Part shown: positions 23,893 to 36,566 of the stretch, piece by piece | Position numbering within the stretch: position 1 is the first letter of the stretch | Layout: every line of letters begins with the position of its first letter | From: Prado023 sp964418695 | Lineage (GTDB): Bacteria > Actinomycetota > Actinomycetes > S36-B12 > CAIYMF01 | Length of the DNA stretch: 64,000 nt | Assembly: GCA_964418695.1 (NCBI GenBank) | Contig: CAYQMN010000003.1 | Location: 1-64,000 of the forward strand | Reading direction: 5' to 3' | Position numbers and translations under genes: made by a program | Notes under the pieces: model-generated | Told to the model about the DNA's origin: nothing | Database searches by the model: none | Seen by the model: the letters and a program-made list of their open reading frames with translations, nothing else

Positions 23893-25329
23893 GTGGAGAA
23901 CGCTGACCTTGCTGAGCTCTGGAACCGCACCATCACCTCGCTGGACGGGCAGGCGCTGAGCCGCCAGCACCGGGCTTTCCTCAAGGTCTCCCGGCTGGAC
24001 ACGGTCGTCGGCAACGTCGCCGTGCTGGCCGTGCCGCACCCGTTCGCCAAGGACGTCCTGGAGTCCCGGCTGCGCCCGCCGATCGAGAGCTCGCTGAGCG
24101 TGCTGCTCAACCGCGACGTCGAGCTCGCGGTGACGGTGAACCCGACCCTGCCCGTCGACGAGGAGTCCGCCGACATCTGGGCCGATGCGCTCTACGCCGA
24201 GCGCGGCCGGACCGAGACCTCGCCCCAGCCTCCCGTGCGGATGGTCCCCACGAGCGGGAGTCGGCCGGCGTCGGGCTCGGTCGAGGCGGCCCGGCTCAAC
24301 CCCCGCTACACGTTCGAGACATTCGTGGCCGGGGCGAGCAACCGGTTCGCCCACGCGGCCGCCGTGGCGGTCGCCGAGCAGCCGGCCCGCAGCTACAACC
24401 CGCTGGTGATCTACGGCGACTCCGGGCTGGGCAAGACCCACCTGCTGCACGCGATCGGTCACTACACCCAGATGCTCTACTCGGGCACGCGCGTGCGCTA
24501 CGTCTCCTCCGAGGAGTTCACCAACGAGTTCATCAACTCGATCCGCGACGACGCCTCGCTGAAGTTCCAGCGCAGCTACCGCGAGGTGGACGTCCTGCTC
24601 GTCGACGACATCCAGTTCCTCTCGGGCAAGCTGCAGACGCAGGAGGAGTTCTTCCACACGTTCAACACGCTGCACAACGCCAACAAGCAGATCGTCATCA
24701 CCAGCGACACGCTGCCCACGCGCATCAACGGCTTCGAGGACCGGCTGCGGACCCGCTTCGGGTGGGGCCTGACCACCGACGTGCAGCCGCCGGACCTGGA
24801 GACCCGCATCGCGATCCTGCGTCGCAAGACCGACCAGGAGGCGATCTCGGTCCCCGCGGACGTGCTTGAGTACATCGCCTCGAAGATCTCGCGGAACATC
24901 CGCGAGCTCGAGGGCGCCCTGATCCGGGTGACCGCGTTCGCCAGCCTCAGCAAGCGTCCTGTGGACCTCAGCCTCGCCGAGGAGGTCCTGCGCAACGTCA
25001 TCCCCAACGAGACCGGCCCGGAGATCACCGGCCCGGCGATCATGCTGGAGACGGCCAAGTTCTACTCGGTCACGATCGAGGACCTCACCGGACAGAGCCG
25101 CACGCGCACCCTGGTCACCGCCCGGCAGGTGGCCATGTACCTGTGTCGCGAGCTCACCGACCTGTCCCTGCCCAAGATCGGGGAGATGTTCGGCGGTCGC
25201 GACCACACGACCGTCATGCACGCCGATCGCAAGATCCGCACGCTCATGGCCGAGCGGCGCTCCCTGTACAACTCGGTGAGCGATCTGACCGCCCGCATCC
25301 GGGCCGCCGCCACCGCCGCACCTCGCTGA
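23893..25329 (+). CDS. dnaA: Chromosomal replication initiator DnaA
   Basis: 478 aa from the GTG at 23893, six bases after GGAGGG. Domain I is N-terminal (LAELWNRTITSLDGQ). A short linker is followed by the AAA+ domain with Walker A GDSGLGKTHLLHAIG and Walker B VDVLLVDDIQFLSGK. The C-terminal DNA-binding domain contains the DnaA signature GGRDHTTVMHADRKI. It opens the origin by binding DnaA boxes; a cluster of these lies directly downstream. Confidence 0.98.
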   Translation: MENADLAELWNRTITSLDGQALSRQHRAFLKVSRLDTVVGNVAVLAVPHPFAKDVLESRLRPPIESSLSVLLNRDVELAVTVNPTLPVDEESADIWADALYAERGRTETSPQPPVRMVPTSGSRPASGSVEAARLNPRYTFETFVAGASNRFAHAAAVAVAEQPARSYNPLVIYGDSGLGKTHLLHAIGHYTQMLYSGTRVRYVSSEEFTNEFINSIRDDASLKFQRSYREVDVLLVDDIQFLSGKLQTQEEFFHTFNTLHNANKQIVITSDTLPTRINGFEDRLRTRFGWGLTTDVQPPDLETRIAILRRKTDQEAISVPADVLEYIASKISRNIRELEGALIRVTAFASLSKRPVDLSLAEEVLRNVIPNETGPEITGPAIMLETAKFYSVTIEDLTGQSRTRTLVTARQVAMYLCRELTDLSLPKIGEMFGGRDHTTVMHADRKIRTLMAERRSLYNSVSDLTARIRAAATAAPR

Positions 25330-25806
25330 CCTACCCCTGACCCCCCGGGTCGCAGGCCCGTGTCCCATGTCGATGTCCCAGGCCTGCACCGGGCCTGCAG
25401 GTGCGCCCGTTCGGCTGTCGTGGGGTCGCCGAACCCTGTGGACACGAGCGGGCTCGACCGGGGATACGCGCCCGCACTGCCGGACCCGACCTGTGGACAA
25501 CCGACGCACCCTGGTGGCTCGGATCGGGTCATCCACGAATCACACGGCCCCGACTCAGCCCGCCACACAGGCGATGTGGAGCGCGACTCGCCTCGCGACC
25601 TGCACTGACGCAGGTTGTCCACAATGTCCACAGGACCTACGACGACTACGTGACTGATGGCTAGGAAGTGACTCGAACAGCCGTTGCCCGCCCCCACCCT
25701 GTGGACCGCCCAGCTTCGTCAGCCTTGGTACGCGTGTCCGTCGGTAACCCACGTCACACCCTGGCCGTAGGCTGACCCGGGATCGCTCAAGCAGGAGGAA
25801 TGCGCT
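25330..25806. other. Putative replication origin oriC
   Basis: The 477-base dnaA-dnaN intergenic region carries clustered DnaA boxes: perfect TTGTCCACA at 25615-25623 (plus) and 25492-25500 (minus), GTGTCCACA at 25437-25445 (minus), ATGTCCACA at 25624-25632 directly abutting the plus-strand box, and a weaker TGTGGACCG at 25700-25708. Two TGTCCCA motifs lie at its left edge. A clear AT-rich unwinding element is not obvious. Gene polarity diverges from here on both sides. A -10-like TAGGCT near 25768 may drive dnaN. Confidence 0.9.
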
Positions 25807-26940
25807 GTGAAGTTCCGCGTCGACCGAGATGTCTTCGCCGAGGCCGTGGCCTGGGCTGTTCGCGCGGTCCCAGCGCGGCCGGCCCGACCGATCTTCGCCG
25901 GGCTGCGGCTCCAGGCCACCGAGGGGATCGAGCCGACGCTGAGCCTGGCCGGCACCGACCTGGACGTGTCCGGTCGCGTGACCGTGTCGGCTGACGTCGG
26001 GGACCCCGGCACCGCGATCGTGCGCGGCCGGCTGCTCGGCGACATCGCGCGCCTCCTGCCGGCGCACCCGGTGGATATCGAGACCGAGGAGACCAGGCTG
26101 CGGGTCCGCTGCGGTCGCGCCTCGTTCGAGCTGCCCCTGCTTCCCTTGGAGGACTACCCGCAGCTCGTGGACGTGCCCGAGCCCACCGGCAGCGTCCCCG
26201 GATCGGTGCTCGCCGAGGCGGTCGCCCAGGTCGCAGTGGCGGCCAGCCGCGAGGAGGAGCGGCTGGCCAACCTCAGCGGGGTCCGGATAGAGGTCGACGG
26301 CGAGCAGCTGACCCTGGTCGCCACCGATCGCTACCGCCTGGCTGTGCGCTCGATCAACTGGAGCCCGCGCAGCACCGACGTGTCGACCTCCGTCCTCGTG
26401 TCCGCGCGCACGCTGGCCGAGTCCGCCAAGGCGCTGGCCCACGCCGACACCGTGGAGCTGTCCCTGGGACAGGCAGACCTGTTCGCGGTCAGCGGCGCCA
26501 ACCGGCAGACCACCACGCGCCTGATCGACGGGTCCTTCCCCGCCTACCGGAACCTGCTCCCCTCGGACTTCCCGACTCAGGCGCGAGTGGAGACCGCGGC
26601 CCTGATCGAGGCCATCAAGCGCGTGCAGATCGTCCTGGAGGGGGGTCAGGCGGTCCAGCTGCACTTCACCGGCTCCGAGCTGCTGGTCCGCGGCGGCACC
26701 GGCGACGACGCCGTGGCCGTCGACGCGCTGGAGTGCGTCACGTCGGGTGAGCCGCTGGAGCTCATCGCGTTCAACCCCGGCTACCTCCTCGAGGGGCTGC
26801 AGTCCATCAACCAGCCGGTCACGAACATGTCCTTCACCAACCCGAACAAGCCGGGGGTGCTGACCGGGGCACCCAGCTTCGAAGGCGACGCGGTGGGCGA
26901 CTATCTCTACCTGCTGATGCCCATTCGCCTGTCCTCCTAG
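25807..26940 (+). CDS. dnaN: DNA polymerase III sliding clamp (beta subunit)
   Basis: 377 aa clamp that tethers DNA polymerase III to DNA. It starts GTG at 25807 (MKFRVDRDVFAEAVAWAVRA), with AGGAGGA upstream. Three clamp folds are recognisable, with LATDRYRLAVRSINW-type signature VATDRYRLAVRSINW mid-protein and the C-terminal YLYLLMPIRLSS. The coding sequence includes the third exact origin palindrome (26459-26471). It overlaps recF by one base. Confidence 0.98.
   Translation: MKFRVDRDVFAEAVAWAVRAVPARPARPIFAGLRLQATEGIEPTLSLAGTDLDVSGRVTVSADVGDPGTAIVRGRLLGDIARLLPAHPVDIETEETRLRVRCGRASFELPLLPLEDYPQLVDVPEPTGSVPGSVLAEAVAQVAVAASREEERLANLSGVRIEVDGEQLTLVATDRYRLAVRSINWSPRSTDVSTSVLVSARTLAESAKALAHADTVELSLGQADLFAVSGANRQTTTRLIDGSFPAYRNLLPSDFPTQARVETAALIEAIKRVQIVLEGGQAVQLHFTGSELLVRGGTGDDAVAVDALECVTSGEPLELIAFNPGYLLEGLQSINQPVTNMSFTNPNKPGVLTGAPSFEGDAVGDYLYLLMPIRLSS
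26459..26471. repeat. Origin-region palindrome copy 3 (within dnaN)
   Basis: TGTCCCTGGGACA, extending to a perfect 15-mer CTGTCCCTGGGACAG (26458-26472). It is identical to the cores at 18706 and 19786. Confidence 0.8.
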
Positions 26941-28085
26941 TGTTCGTCTCCCACCTGGAGCTCACCGACTACCGCTCGTACGCCCAGGTCGGCCTCGATC
27001 TGGGACCGGGGGTCACGACGTTCGTGGGCGCGAACGGCCAGGGCAAGACGAACCTGGTCGAGGCGGTCGGCTACTTGGCGACCGGCCGCTCGCACCGCGT
27101 GGCCACCGATGCGCCCCTGGTCCGGCGAGGTGCGGCGCAGGCGCTGATCCGGGCCCGGATCGATCGTGGGGGCCGCGCGGTCTTGGTCGAGATCGAGGTG
27201 AACCCCGGACGCAGCAATCGGGCTCGGCTCAACAAGGCACCTGTCCGACCTCGGGAGACCCTGGGACAGGTGTCCAGGGTGCTGTTCTGTCCCGAGGACC
27301 TGTCCCTGGTCAAGGGCGACCCGTCCGAGCGGCGGGCGTTCCTAGACGAGCTGCTGGTGGGCCTGGCACCCCGCTTCGACGGGGTGCTCTCCGACCTGGA
27401 CCGCGTCCTGCGCCAGCGCAACTCGCTGTTGAAGTCCGCCTCGGTCCTGCGCGCCGGGGGCAGCCAGGCCCGGGCCAATGCCGTGCAGACCCTCTCGGCG
27501 TGGGACGAGCACCTCGTGGCGCTCTCGTCCGAGCTCACCGTGGCACGCGCCCACCTGGTGCACCGGCTGGCCGAGCCGGTGGTGCGGCGTTACCGGCAGG
27601 TCGCGCCCGGCGAGCAGGATCCGCTGGTCGGGCTGCGCTACCAGAGCGGAATCCCCGAGGCCGCGACAGCCAGCAGCCGGGCCGCGGTGGCCGACCTGGC
27701 CCGGGCGGCGCTGGCGGCCCGCCTCGACGAGGAGCTGGCCCGCGGTGTGACCCTGGTGGGACCGCATCGAGACGAGCTGGTCCTGTCCCTGCACGACCTA
27801 CCTCTGCGGGGCTACGCCTCGCACGGGGAGTCCTGGTCCATGGCCCTGGCCCTGCGCCTGGCGTCCTATGACCTGCTGGCCGGCGATGCCGGTCCGGAAG
27901 GGGTTCCCATCCTCGTACTCGACGACGTCTTCGCCGAGCTGGACACGGGCCGCCGCGAGCGGCTGGCCGAGGCCGTCACAGGGGTGGAGCAGGTCCTCAT
28001 CACCGCCGCGGTCCAGGCCGACGTGCCAGCCCAGCTCGCGGGACGGACACTGCGGGTGGCCGGCGGCGAGGTGCGCGATGACTGA
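26940..28085 (+). CDS. recF: DNA replication and repair protein RecF
   Basis: 381 aa SMC-like ATPase that helps load RecA at gaps. It shows FVSHLELTDYRSYAQV, Walker A GANGQGKTNLVEAVGYL, the signature region in SHGESWSMALALRLASY, and Walker B PILVLDDVFAELDTGRR. The GTG at 26940 overlaps the dnaN stop (TAGTG). Confidence 0.97.
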   Translation: MFVSHLELTDYRSYAQVGLDLGPGVTTFVGANGQGKTNLVEAVGYLATGRSHRVATDAPLVRRGAAQALIRARIDRGGRAVLVEIEVNPGRSNRARLNKAPVRPRETLGQVSRVLFCPEDLSLVKGDPSERRAFLDELLVGLAPRFDGVLSDLDRVLRQRNSLLKSASVLRAGGSQARANAVQTLSAWDEHLVALSSELTVARAHLVHRLAEPVVRRYRQVAPGEQDPLVGLRYQSGIPEAATASSRAAVADLARAALAARLDEELARGVTLVGPHRDELVLSLHDLPLRGYASHGESWSMALALRLASYDLLAGDAGPEGVPILVLDDVFAELDTGRRERLAEAVTGVEQVLITAAVQADVPAQLAGRTLRVAGGEVRDD

Positions 28086-28647
28086 CGGCGATCCCGTGGG
28101 TGGGCCCAGCGAGCCAGTGACGCAGGTTCCCGACGCGGCCCGGGCGGTGCTGTCGCGGATGCGCGCGGGCAGCCGCGCTGCCGCCCCCGCCCCCGCCCGT
28201 GCCGCCGCCAGAGCGACCGGCTCCTCGGGGGCGCGGCCGGCCCGCCCTCGGCGAGGTCGCGGTGGCTACTCCGGTCCCGGCCCGGACCTGCGCGATCCCC
28301 GGCCGCTGGCGGCGATCTGGGCCGGGCTGGTGGCCGACCAGGGCTGGCAGGCCGAGCTCTCCGGTGCGCGGCTGACCGCGCTGTGGCCGCAGATCATGGG
28401 CGAGCAGAACGCCGCCCATGCCACGCCGGAGTCCTTCGACGCGGCCACCGGCACGCTGCTGATCCGGACCTCGTCGACCGCGTGGGCCGACCAGCTGCGC
28501 CTGATGCTGCCGATGCTGCGCTCCACCCTGGAGGCGCACGTCGGCACCGGCGTGGTGCGCGACATCCAGGTGGTCGGCCCGGCGCCGCCGCGGACCCGTG
28601 GTCGGCTGCGGGTGCGGGGCCGCGGCCCGCGCGACACCTACGGCTGA
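28078..28647 (+). CDS. dciA: DciA/DUF721 family helicase-loading protein
   Basis: 189 aa from ATG at 28078, overlapping the recF stop. A disordered Ala/Arg/Pro-rich N-terminus (about 1-65) precedes the DUF721 domain: LAAIWAGLVADQGWQ, LTALWPQIMGEQNAAHATPE, and LLIRTSSTAWADQLRLMLP. DciA-type proteins load replicative helicase in bacteria lacking DnaC/DnaI. The location between recF and gyrB is typical of actinobacteria. Confidence 0.92.
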   Translation: MTDGDPVGGPSEPVTQVPDAARAVLSRMRAGSRAAAPAPARAAARATGSSGARPARPRRGRGGYSGPGPDLRDPRPLAAIWAGLVADQGWQAELSGARLTALWPQIMGEQNAAHATPESFDAATGTLLIRTSSTAWADQLRLMLPMLRSTLEAHVGTGVVRDIQVVGPAPPRTRGRLRVRGRGPRDTYG

Positions 28648-28939
28648 GGCCGCGGGGCTGGCAGCCGGCCCGGTGTGTGGGGGGGATCGCGCGCGCAGGC
28701 TGCGACGCGCAGCGGCCTGTCTGGAGCCCTTGCCGAGGCTGAGTCTTCCCTCAGCGCGGTAGAATGGCGGGCATCGACCCCGTCCTTCTCCGGGTCTCGC
28801 CCCACGCCGTGAGCCGCGCTCCCTCGAGCACTGCCCCAGGGCGCGGGAGCATGACCCTGGGACACCGTCGGGAGGGGGTCTCCGGTCAGGTTCGGGCTGG
28901 GGGCGCCAGGGGTGTCAACCGAGAAGTCAGGAGTCCTGC
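28648..28939. other. gyrB upstream region
   Basis: 292 bases. The palindrome GCTGAG-TCTTCC-CTCAGC (28738-28755) may terminate the recF-dciA transcript. A -10 TAGAAT lies at 28760-28765, leaving a gyrB leader of about 170 bases. TGACCCTGGGACA at 28852-28864 differs from the origin palindrome core by one base. No gene is seen. Confidence 0.55.
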
Positions 28940-30903
28940 GTGTCCTATGACGCGAGTCAGATCACGGTCCTCGAGGGCCTGGATGCGGTGCGCAAGCGGC
29001 CCGGCATGTACATCGGGTCCACCGGTGAGCGCGGGCTGCACCACCTGGTCTACGAGGTCGTGGACAACTCCGTCGACGAGGCGCTGGCCGGCTTCTGCGA
29101 CCGCATCGAGGTGACCCTGCTGGCCGACGGCGGGGTGCGGGTGGTCGACAACGGCCGGGGCATCCCGGTGGACATCGTCGCCAGCGAGGGACGCCCGGGA
29201 GTCGAGGTCGTCCTGACCGTGCTGCACGCGGGCGGCAAGTTCGGCGGCGGCGGGTATGCCGTCTCCGGCGGCCTGCACGGCGTGGGCGTGTCCGTGGTCA
29301 ACGCCCTGTCCGCGCACCTCGACGTCGAGGTGCGCCGGGACGGGCACGCCTGGCGGCAGTCCTACGTCCGTGGGGTGCCCCAGGCGCCGCTGTCCCAGGA
29401 CGAGACCGTGGACACCACGGGGACCTCGGTCACCTTCTGGGCCGACGACGAGGTCTTCGAGACCACCCACTACGACTTCGAGACGCTGTCCCGCCGGTTC
29501 CAGGAGATGGCCTTCCTCAACCGCGGGCTGACGATCGCCCTGACCGATCAGCGCGAGCAGGCGATCACCGTCGACGAGCCCGAGGTGGAGCCGGCTGGCC
29601 CGCGATCGGCCACCTATCACTACGAGGGCGGGATCGCCGACTTCGTCCGCCACCTCAACGCCAAGCGCGGCCCGGCGCACGCCAACGTCATCGAGTTCGC
29701 CGCGGAGGACGAGGACAAGGGCATCTCCGCGGAGCTGGCGATGCAGTGGAACGAGGGCTTCACCGAGAGCGTGTACACGTTCGCCAACACGATCAACACG
29801 ACCGAGGGCGGCACCCACGAGGAGGGCTTCCGGGCAGCGCTGACCGGGTTGGTGAACAAGTTCGCCCGCACCTGGAACGTGCTCAAGGAGAAGGACCCGA
29901 ACCTCTCGGGCGAGGACATCCGCGAGGGCCTGACCGCGATCGTGTCGGTCAAGCTGCGCGAGCCCCAGTTCGAAGGTCAGACCAAGACCAAGCTGGGCAA
30001 CACCGAGGCCAAGACGGTCGTCCAGTCCGTGGTGTTCGACCAGCTCGGCGCCTGGTTCGAGGCCAACCCGGCCGAGGGCAAGGACATCGCGCGCAAGGCG
30101 GTGCAGGCGTCTCAGGCCCGGATGGCCGCGCGCAAGGCACGAGACCTGGCCCGCAATCGCAAGGGGCTGCTCGGCGGCGGGAGCCTGCCCGGCAAGCTCA
30201 TCGACTGCTCCAGCCGGGAGCCGGAGAGCTGCGAGCTGTTCGTGGTCGAGGGCGACTCCGCCGGTGGCTCGGCCCGCCGAGCGCGCGACCCGCAGACCCA
30301 GGCGATCCTGCCGATCCGCGGCAAGATCCTCAACGTCGAGAAGGCGCGCATCGACAAGGTGCTGCAGAACGCCGAGGTGCAGGCGCTGATCTCGGCGATG
30401 GGTGCTGGGGTGCAGGACGACTTCGACGAGGCGAAGCTGCGCTACCACAAGCTCGTGCTGATGGCCGATGCCGACGTCGACGGCCAGCACATCCGCACGC
30501 TGCTGCTCACGCTGCTGTTCCGCTACATGCGCCCGCTGATCGAGCACGGGCACGTGTTCCTCGGCCAGCCCCCGCTGTACAAGATCAAGTGGACCAAGCC
30601 GCACCCGCCCGAGTACGCGTTCTCCGACCGGGAGCGCGATGCACTGGTCGACGCCGGGCTGGCGGCCGGGCGCAAGCTGCCCAAGGAGGAGGCGATCCAG
30701 CGCTACAAGGGCCTCGGCGAGATGAACTGGCAAGAGCTCAAGGAGACCACGATGGACCGCGACGGCCGGGTCCTGCTGCAGGTCAGCCTGGACGACGCCG
30801 CCCAGGCCGATGAGCTGTTCATGACGCTGATGGGCGAGGACGTCGAGAGCCGGCGCTCGTTCATCCAGCGCAACGCCCGCGACGTGAGGTTCCTGGACAT
30901 CTG

Positions 30904-30904
<1 letters not shown>
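28940..30904 (+). CDS. gyrB: DNA gyrase subunit B
   Basis: 654 aa. The GTG at 28940 follows AGGAG. ATPase features are VRKRPGMYIGSTGERGLHHL, VDNGRGIPVDI and GGLHGVGVSVVNAL. The TOPRIM region has LFVVEGDSAGGSA, PIRGKILNVEKAR and LMADADVDGQHI. The length is normal. With GyrA it introduces negative supercoils. The stop overlaps the gyrA ATG. Confidence 0.98.
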
Positions 30905-33498
<2,594 letters not shown>

Positions 33499-33615
33499 TC
33501 TGCGCAGCGCGGGGGAGCCAGGCGGCGAATGGGGATACCATCCCCGCAAGGAGTCGCGGCTGTCCGCTCAGCAGCGACGGACATCGTGGGTTCGTCTCGC
33601 GACGGGAGTGGGCAG

Positions 33616-34347
33616 ATGACCGAGCACGCCACGGGTCAACCGGGGCCTGATCGAGCTGTCGGGCGTCCCGGTCCGGCCGCCCGCATGTCGGAGCCGGCGA
33701 TCCGCCCCGAGCGTCCGCGCTCGAATGTCCTGATCACCCCGGTCAGCTCGTCCCGGGCCTCGGTGGCCACGCAGGCACCCCCGGTTGCGCCCCCGACGGC
33801 ACCCCCCACGAGCCCGGCACCGGCGCCTGCCGCCAGCCCCTCCGCCGGTCGAGCCGCACCGTCCGCCCTGCCGCCCACCGCCGGCCAGAACGGGCATTCG
33901 GCCCCCCAGCCCGCTCGATCCGAGCAGCCGAAGCCGCCCAAGGGGCGCAAGAGCCGACGGGCGGCGAAGAAGGCGGAGCCGGCCCCGCGCTCGGCGCGGC
34001 TGTTCGTGACCCACGTCGATCCCTGGTCGGTGATGAAGCAGGCATTCCTGCTCGGCCTCGCGCTGGCGATCATCATCCTGGTGGCGTTCGGCGCGCTGTG
34101 GTTCGCGCTGGACTCGGCCGGCGTGCTGGATGCGATCACGCGCACCGCCACTGACGTCGGCGGGGAGAGCGGGGCCAGCGTCACCTCGTTCCTCGAGTTC
34201 GGCCGAGTGATGGGCGCCGGGCTGATCATCGCCGGCATCGAGACGGTGCTGGTGACCGCGCTGGCCACCCTGTTCGCCTTCCTCTACAACCTGGCGGTGC
34301 ACATCGGCGGTGGCCTGGAGGTCACGCTCTCGGAGAGCGACTACTGA
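33616..34347 (+). CDS. DUF3566 transmembrane protein
   Basis: 243 aa from ATG at 33616, preceded by GGGAG. The first 125 residues are Pro/Ala/Ser-rich with a basic end (PKGRKSRRAAKKAEP). The conserved DUF3566 part follows: RLFVTHVDPWSVMKQAFLL, a first membrane helix, an external loop, and a second helix LIIAGIETVLVTALATLFAFL. The family follows gyrA in most actinobacteria; its function is not established. Confidence 0.92.
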   Translation: MTEHATGQPGPDRAVGRPGPAARMSEPAIRPERPRSNVLITPVSSSRASVATQAPPVAPPTAPPTSPAPAPAASPSAGRAAPSALPPTAGQNGHSAPQPARSEQPKPPKGRKSRRAAKKAEPAPRSARLFVTHVDPWSVMKQAFLLGLALAIIILVAFGALWFALDSAGVLDAITRTATDVGGESGASVTSFLEFGRVMGAGLIIAGIETVLVTALATLFAFLYNLAVHIGGGLEVTLSESDY

Positions 34348-34362
34348 GAGCCTGCGCGGTTT

Positions 34363-34379
34363 GGGGCGAGGATCGCCCC
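34363..34379 (+). terminator. Short hairpin after DUF3566
   Basis: GGGGCGA, loop GGA, TCGCCCC, 15 bases past the stop. It may end the gyrBA-DUF3566 transcript. It also lies between the proposed -35 TTGGGG and -10 TAACCT of tRNA-Ile, so its role is uncertain. Confidence 0.45.
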
Positions 34380-34414
34380 TGAGGTAACCTTTCCGGCGGT
34401 GCTGCGGCACCAAC

Positions 34415-34489
34415 GGGCCTATAGCTCAGCATGGTTAGAGCGCTTCCCTGATAAGGAAGAGGTCAGTGGTTCAAGTCCACTTAGGCCCA
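34415..34489 (+). tRNA. tRNA-Ile (anticodon GAT)
   Basis: Acceptor GGGCCTA/TAGGCCC with discriminator A, D arm, anticodon arm TTCCC-TGATAAG-GAAGA region (GAT), and T arm GTGG-TTCAAGT-CCAC. CCA is not encoded. A -10 TAACCT lies at about 34385. Ile and Ala tRNAs after gyrA are a conserved actinobacterial feature. Confidence 0.97.
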
Positions 34490-34528
34490 CGCGGCGCGCC
34501 TCTGCGCCCATCGAAGGGGAGGCCCCCG

Positions 34529-34657
34529 ATGCTGAAGAAGCTGCTTGCGATCGCCGCCCTGGCTGCCGTCGGCTACGTGGTCTACACCAAGGTGACCGCC
34601 GCCAAGGAGGAGCGAGACCTCTGGAACGAGGCGACCGCCGCACCGGACCTGCGCTGA
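34529..34657 (+). CDS. DLW-39 family small protein
   Basis: 42 aa: MLKKLLAIAALAAVGYVVYT, then KVTAAKEERDLWNEAT and APDLR. The ATG follows GGGGAGG. A single membrane helix and the conserved DLWNEAT motif identify the DLW-39 family, encoded between the Ile and Ala tRNAs in many actinobacteria. The function is unknown. Confidence 0.92.
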   Translation: MLKKLLAIAALAAVGYVVYTKVTAAKEERDLWNEATAAPDLR

Positions 34658-34662
34658 CCCGC

Positions 34663-34735
34663 GGGGACGTAGCTCAACTGGCAGAGCACCGCCTTTGCAA
34701 GGCGGGGGTTAGGGGTTCAAGTCCCCTCGTCTCCA
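34663..34735 (+). tRNA. tRNA-Ala (anticodon TGC)
   Basis: Acceptor GGGGACG/CGTCTCC with discriminator A, D arm GCTCAACTGGCAGAGC, anticodon arm CCGCC-TTTGCAA-GGCGG (TGC), and T arm AGGGG-TTCAAGT-CCCCT. Confidence 0.97.
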
Positions 34736-34854
34736 CCATCCCCTGATCCCGGCGTGGCCGGTTCGGCTCCCGCTGGACCGCTGCTCGCCGCCGCATCCCG
34801 GCGCCCGGACGGAGCGGCTGGCCGTGTCGGAGCCATGTGGCAGGATCGGCCGAC

Positions 34855-35363
<509 letters not shown>

Positions 35364-35367
<4 letters not shown>

Positions 35368-36239
35368 GCTACGGCCTGCCCGCCGAGGCCGCGCCGCCGG
35401 CACCGGTCTGCTACCGGCACCCGGACCGCGAGACCGGCATCCACTGCACGCGCTGCGGTCGCCCGATCTGCCCGGAGTGCATGCGGGCGGCCGCGGTGGG
35501 CTACCAGTGCCCGGAGTGCGTGGCGGCGGGCGCGGCCACACAGCGCCAACCGCGCACGACCTTCGGCGGTCGCGTGGCCAAGGCGGGGGTGGTGTCCTCC
35601 TCGATCATCGGTCTGTGCATCGCGCTCAACGTGGCCGTCGGCTCCCTGGGGATGCTCGGCGGCCTCGCGCGTTGGGGAATGCAGCCGGCGGCCATCGCGA
35701 TCAACGGCGAGTGGTTCCGGCTGGTCAGCTCCATGTTCGTCCACGCCGGCTGGCTGCACCTGGCGTTCAACATGTACATGCTCTTCCTGCTGGGGCCGCC
35801 GCTGGAGGCCGTGCTGGGCCGGGGCAGGTTCCTCACGCTCTACCTGGTCGCGGGGCTCGGTGGGTCGGCCGCCTCGTACGCGTTCTCCTCGGTGATGACC
35901 CTGTCGGTCGGAGCCAGCGGCGCGATCTTCGGCCTGATGGCCGCCTGGGTGGTGGTGAGTCGGCGCCTGGACCGGGACGCCAGCCAGGTGCTGGTCCTGC
36001 TGGGCATCAACGTGGTCCTGGGCTTCGTGATGCCGGGGATCGACTGGCGTGCGCACCTGGGTGGCGCGTTGGCCGGGGCGCTGGCCGGACTGGCGCTGAC
36101 GCACGGCCACCGTGCAGGCCGGCCGGTCCAGCTCGGGCGGCAGGTGCTGGGGGTGGCACTCATCGTGGTGGTCGAGCTGGTGGTGATCGTCGTGCGCACC
36201 GAGCAGATCCGCGCGATGTTCGGCGTCGGGGCCGGCTGA
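35364..36239 (+). CDS. Rhomboid family intramembrane serine protease with zinc ribbon
   Basis: 291 aa. The N-terminal zinc-binding segment has paired cysteines (CYRHPDRETGIHCTRCGRPI, then CPECM and CPECV). Six to seven membrane helices follow, with the rhomboid motifs MFVHAGWLHLAFNMYML, catalytic Ser in GASGAIFGLMAAW, and His in WRAHLGGALAG. It cleaves membrane proteins within the bilayer; the substrate is unknown. The GTG at 35364 overlaps the cyclophilin stop. Confidence 0.94.
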
Positions 36240-36284
36240 GCAGGTCCGGTAAGATCCGGCCCATTCGTCGGCTGGGAGGTGGAC

Positions 36285-36539
36285 ATGCCGGAGTCCAAGC
36301 GCAGGGTCAAGGCCAAGTCCCGCATGCCCGCGGAATCGGAGAAGGACACGGGACCTCAGACATCCCCGGTGTGGCTGGTCCCGCTCATGCTCACGTTCTT
36401 CGGGATCGGCCTGGCTTGGGTGGTCGTCTACTACCTGGCCCCGAGCGCCCCCTTCATCGCGTCGCTGGGTGGCTGGAACATGGCCATCGGCTTCGGCTTC
36501 ATCATGGTCGGCTTCGTCCTGGCGACCCGCTGGCGCTGA
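36285..36539 (+). CDS. crgA: Cell division protein CrgA
   Basis: 84 aa: a basic N-terminus (MPESKRRVKAKSRMPAESEK) and two membrane helices around PVWLVPLMLTFFGIGLAWVV and NMAIGFGFIMVGFVLATRWR. The ATG at 36285 is five bases after GGGAGG; a GTG at 36279 is in frame. CrgA coordinates septal FtsZ and peptidoglycan enzymes in actinobacteria. A -10 TAAGAT lies about 35 bases upstream. Confidence 0.95.
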   Translation: MPESKRRVKAKSRMPAESEKDTGPQTSPVWLVPLMLTFFGIGLAWVVVYYLAPSAPFIASLGGWNMAIGFGFIMVGFVLATRWR

Positions 36540-36566
36540 GCGACTCGGCGCCGGGGCGGCATCGAA

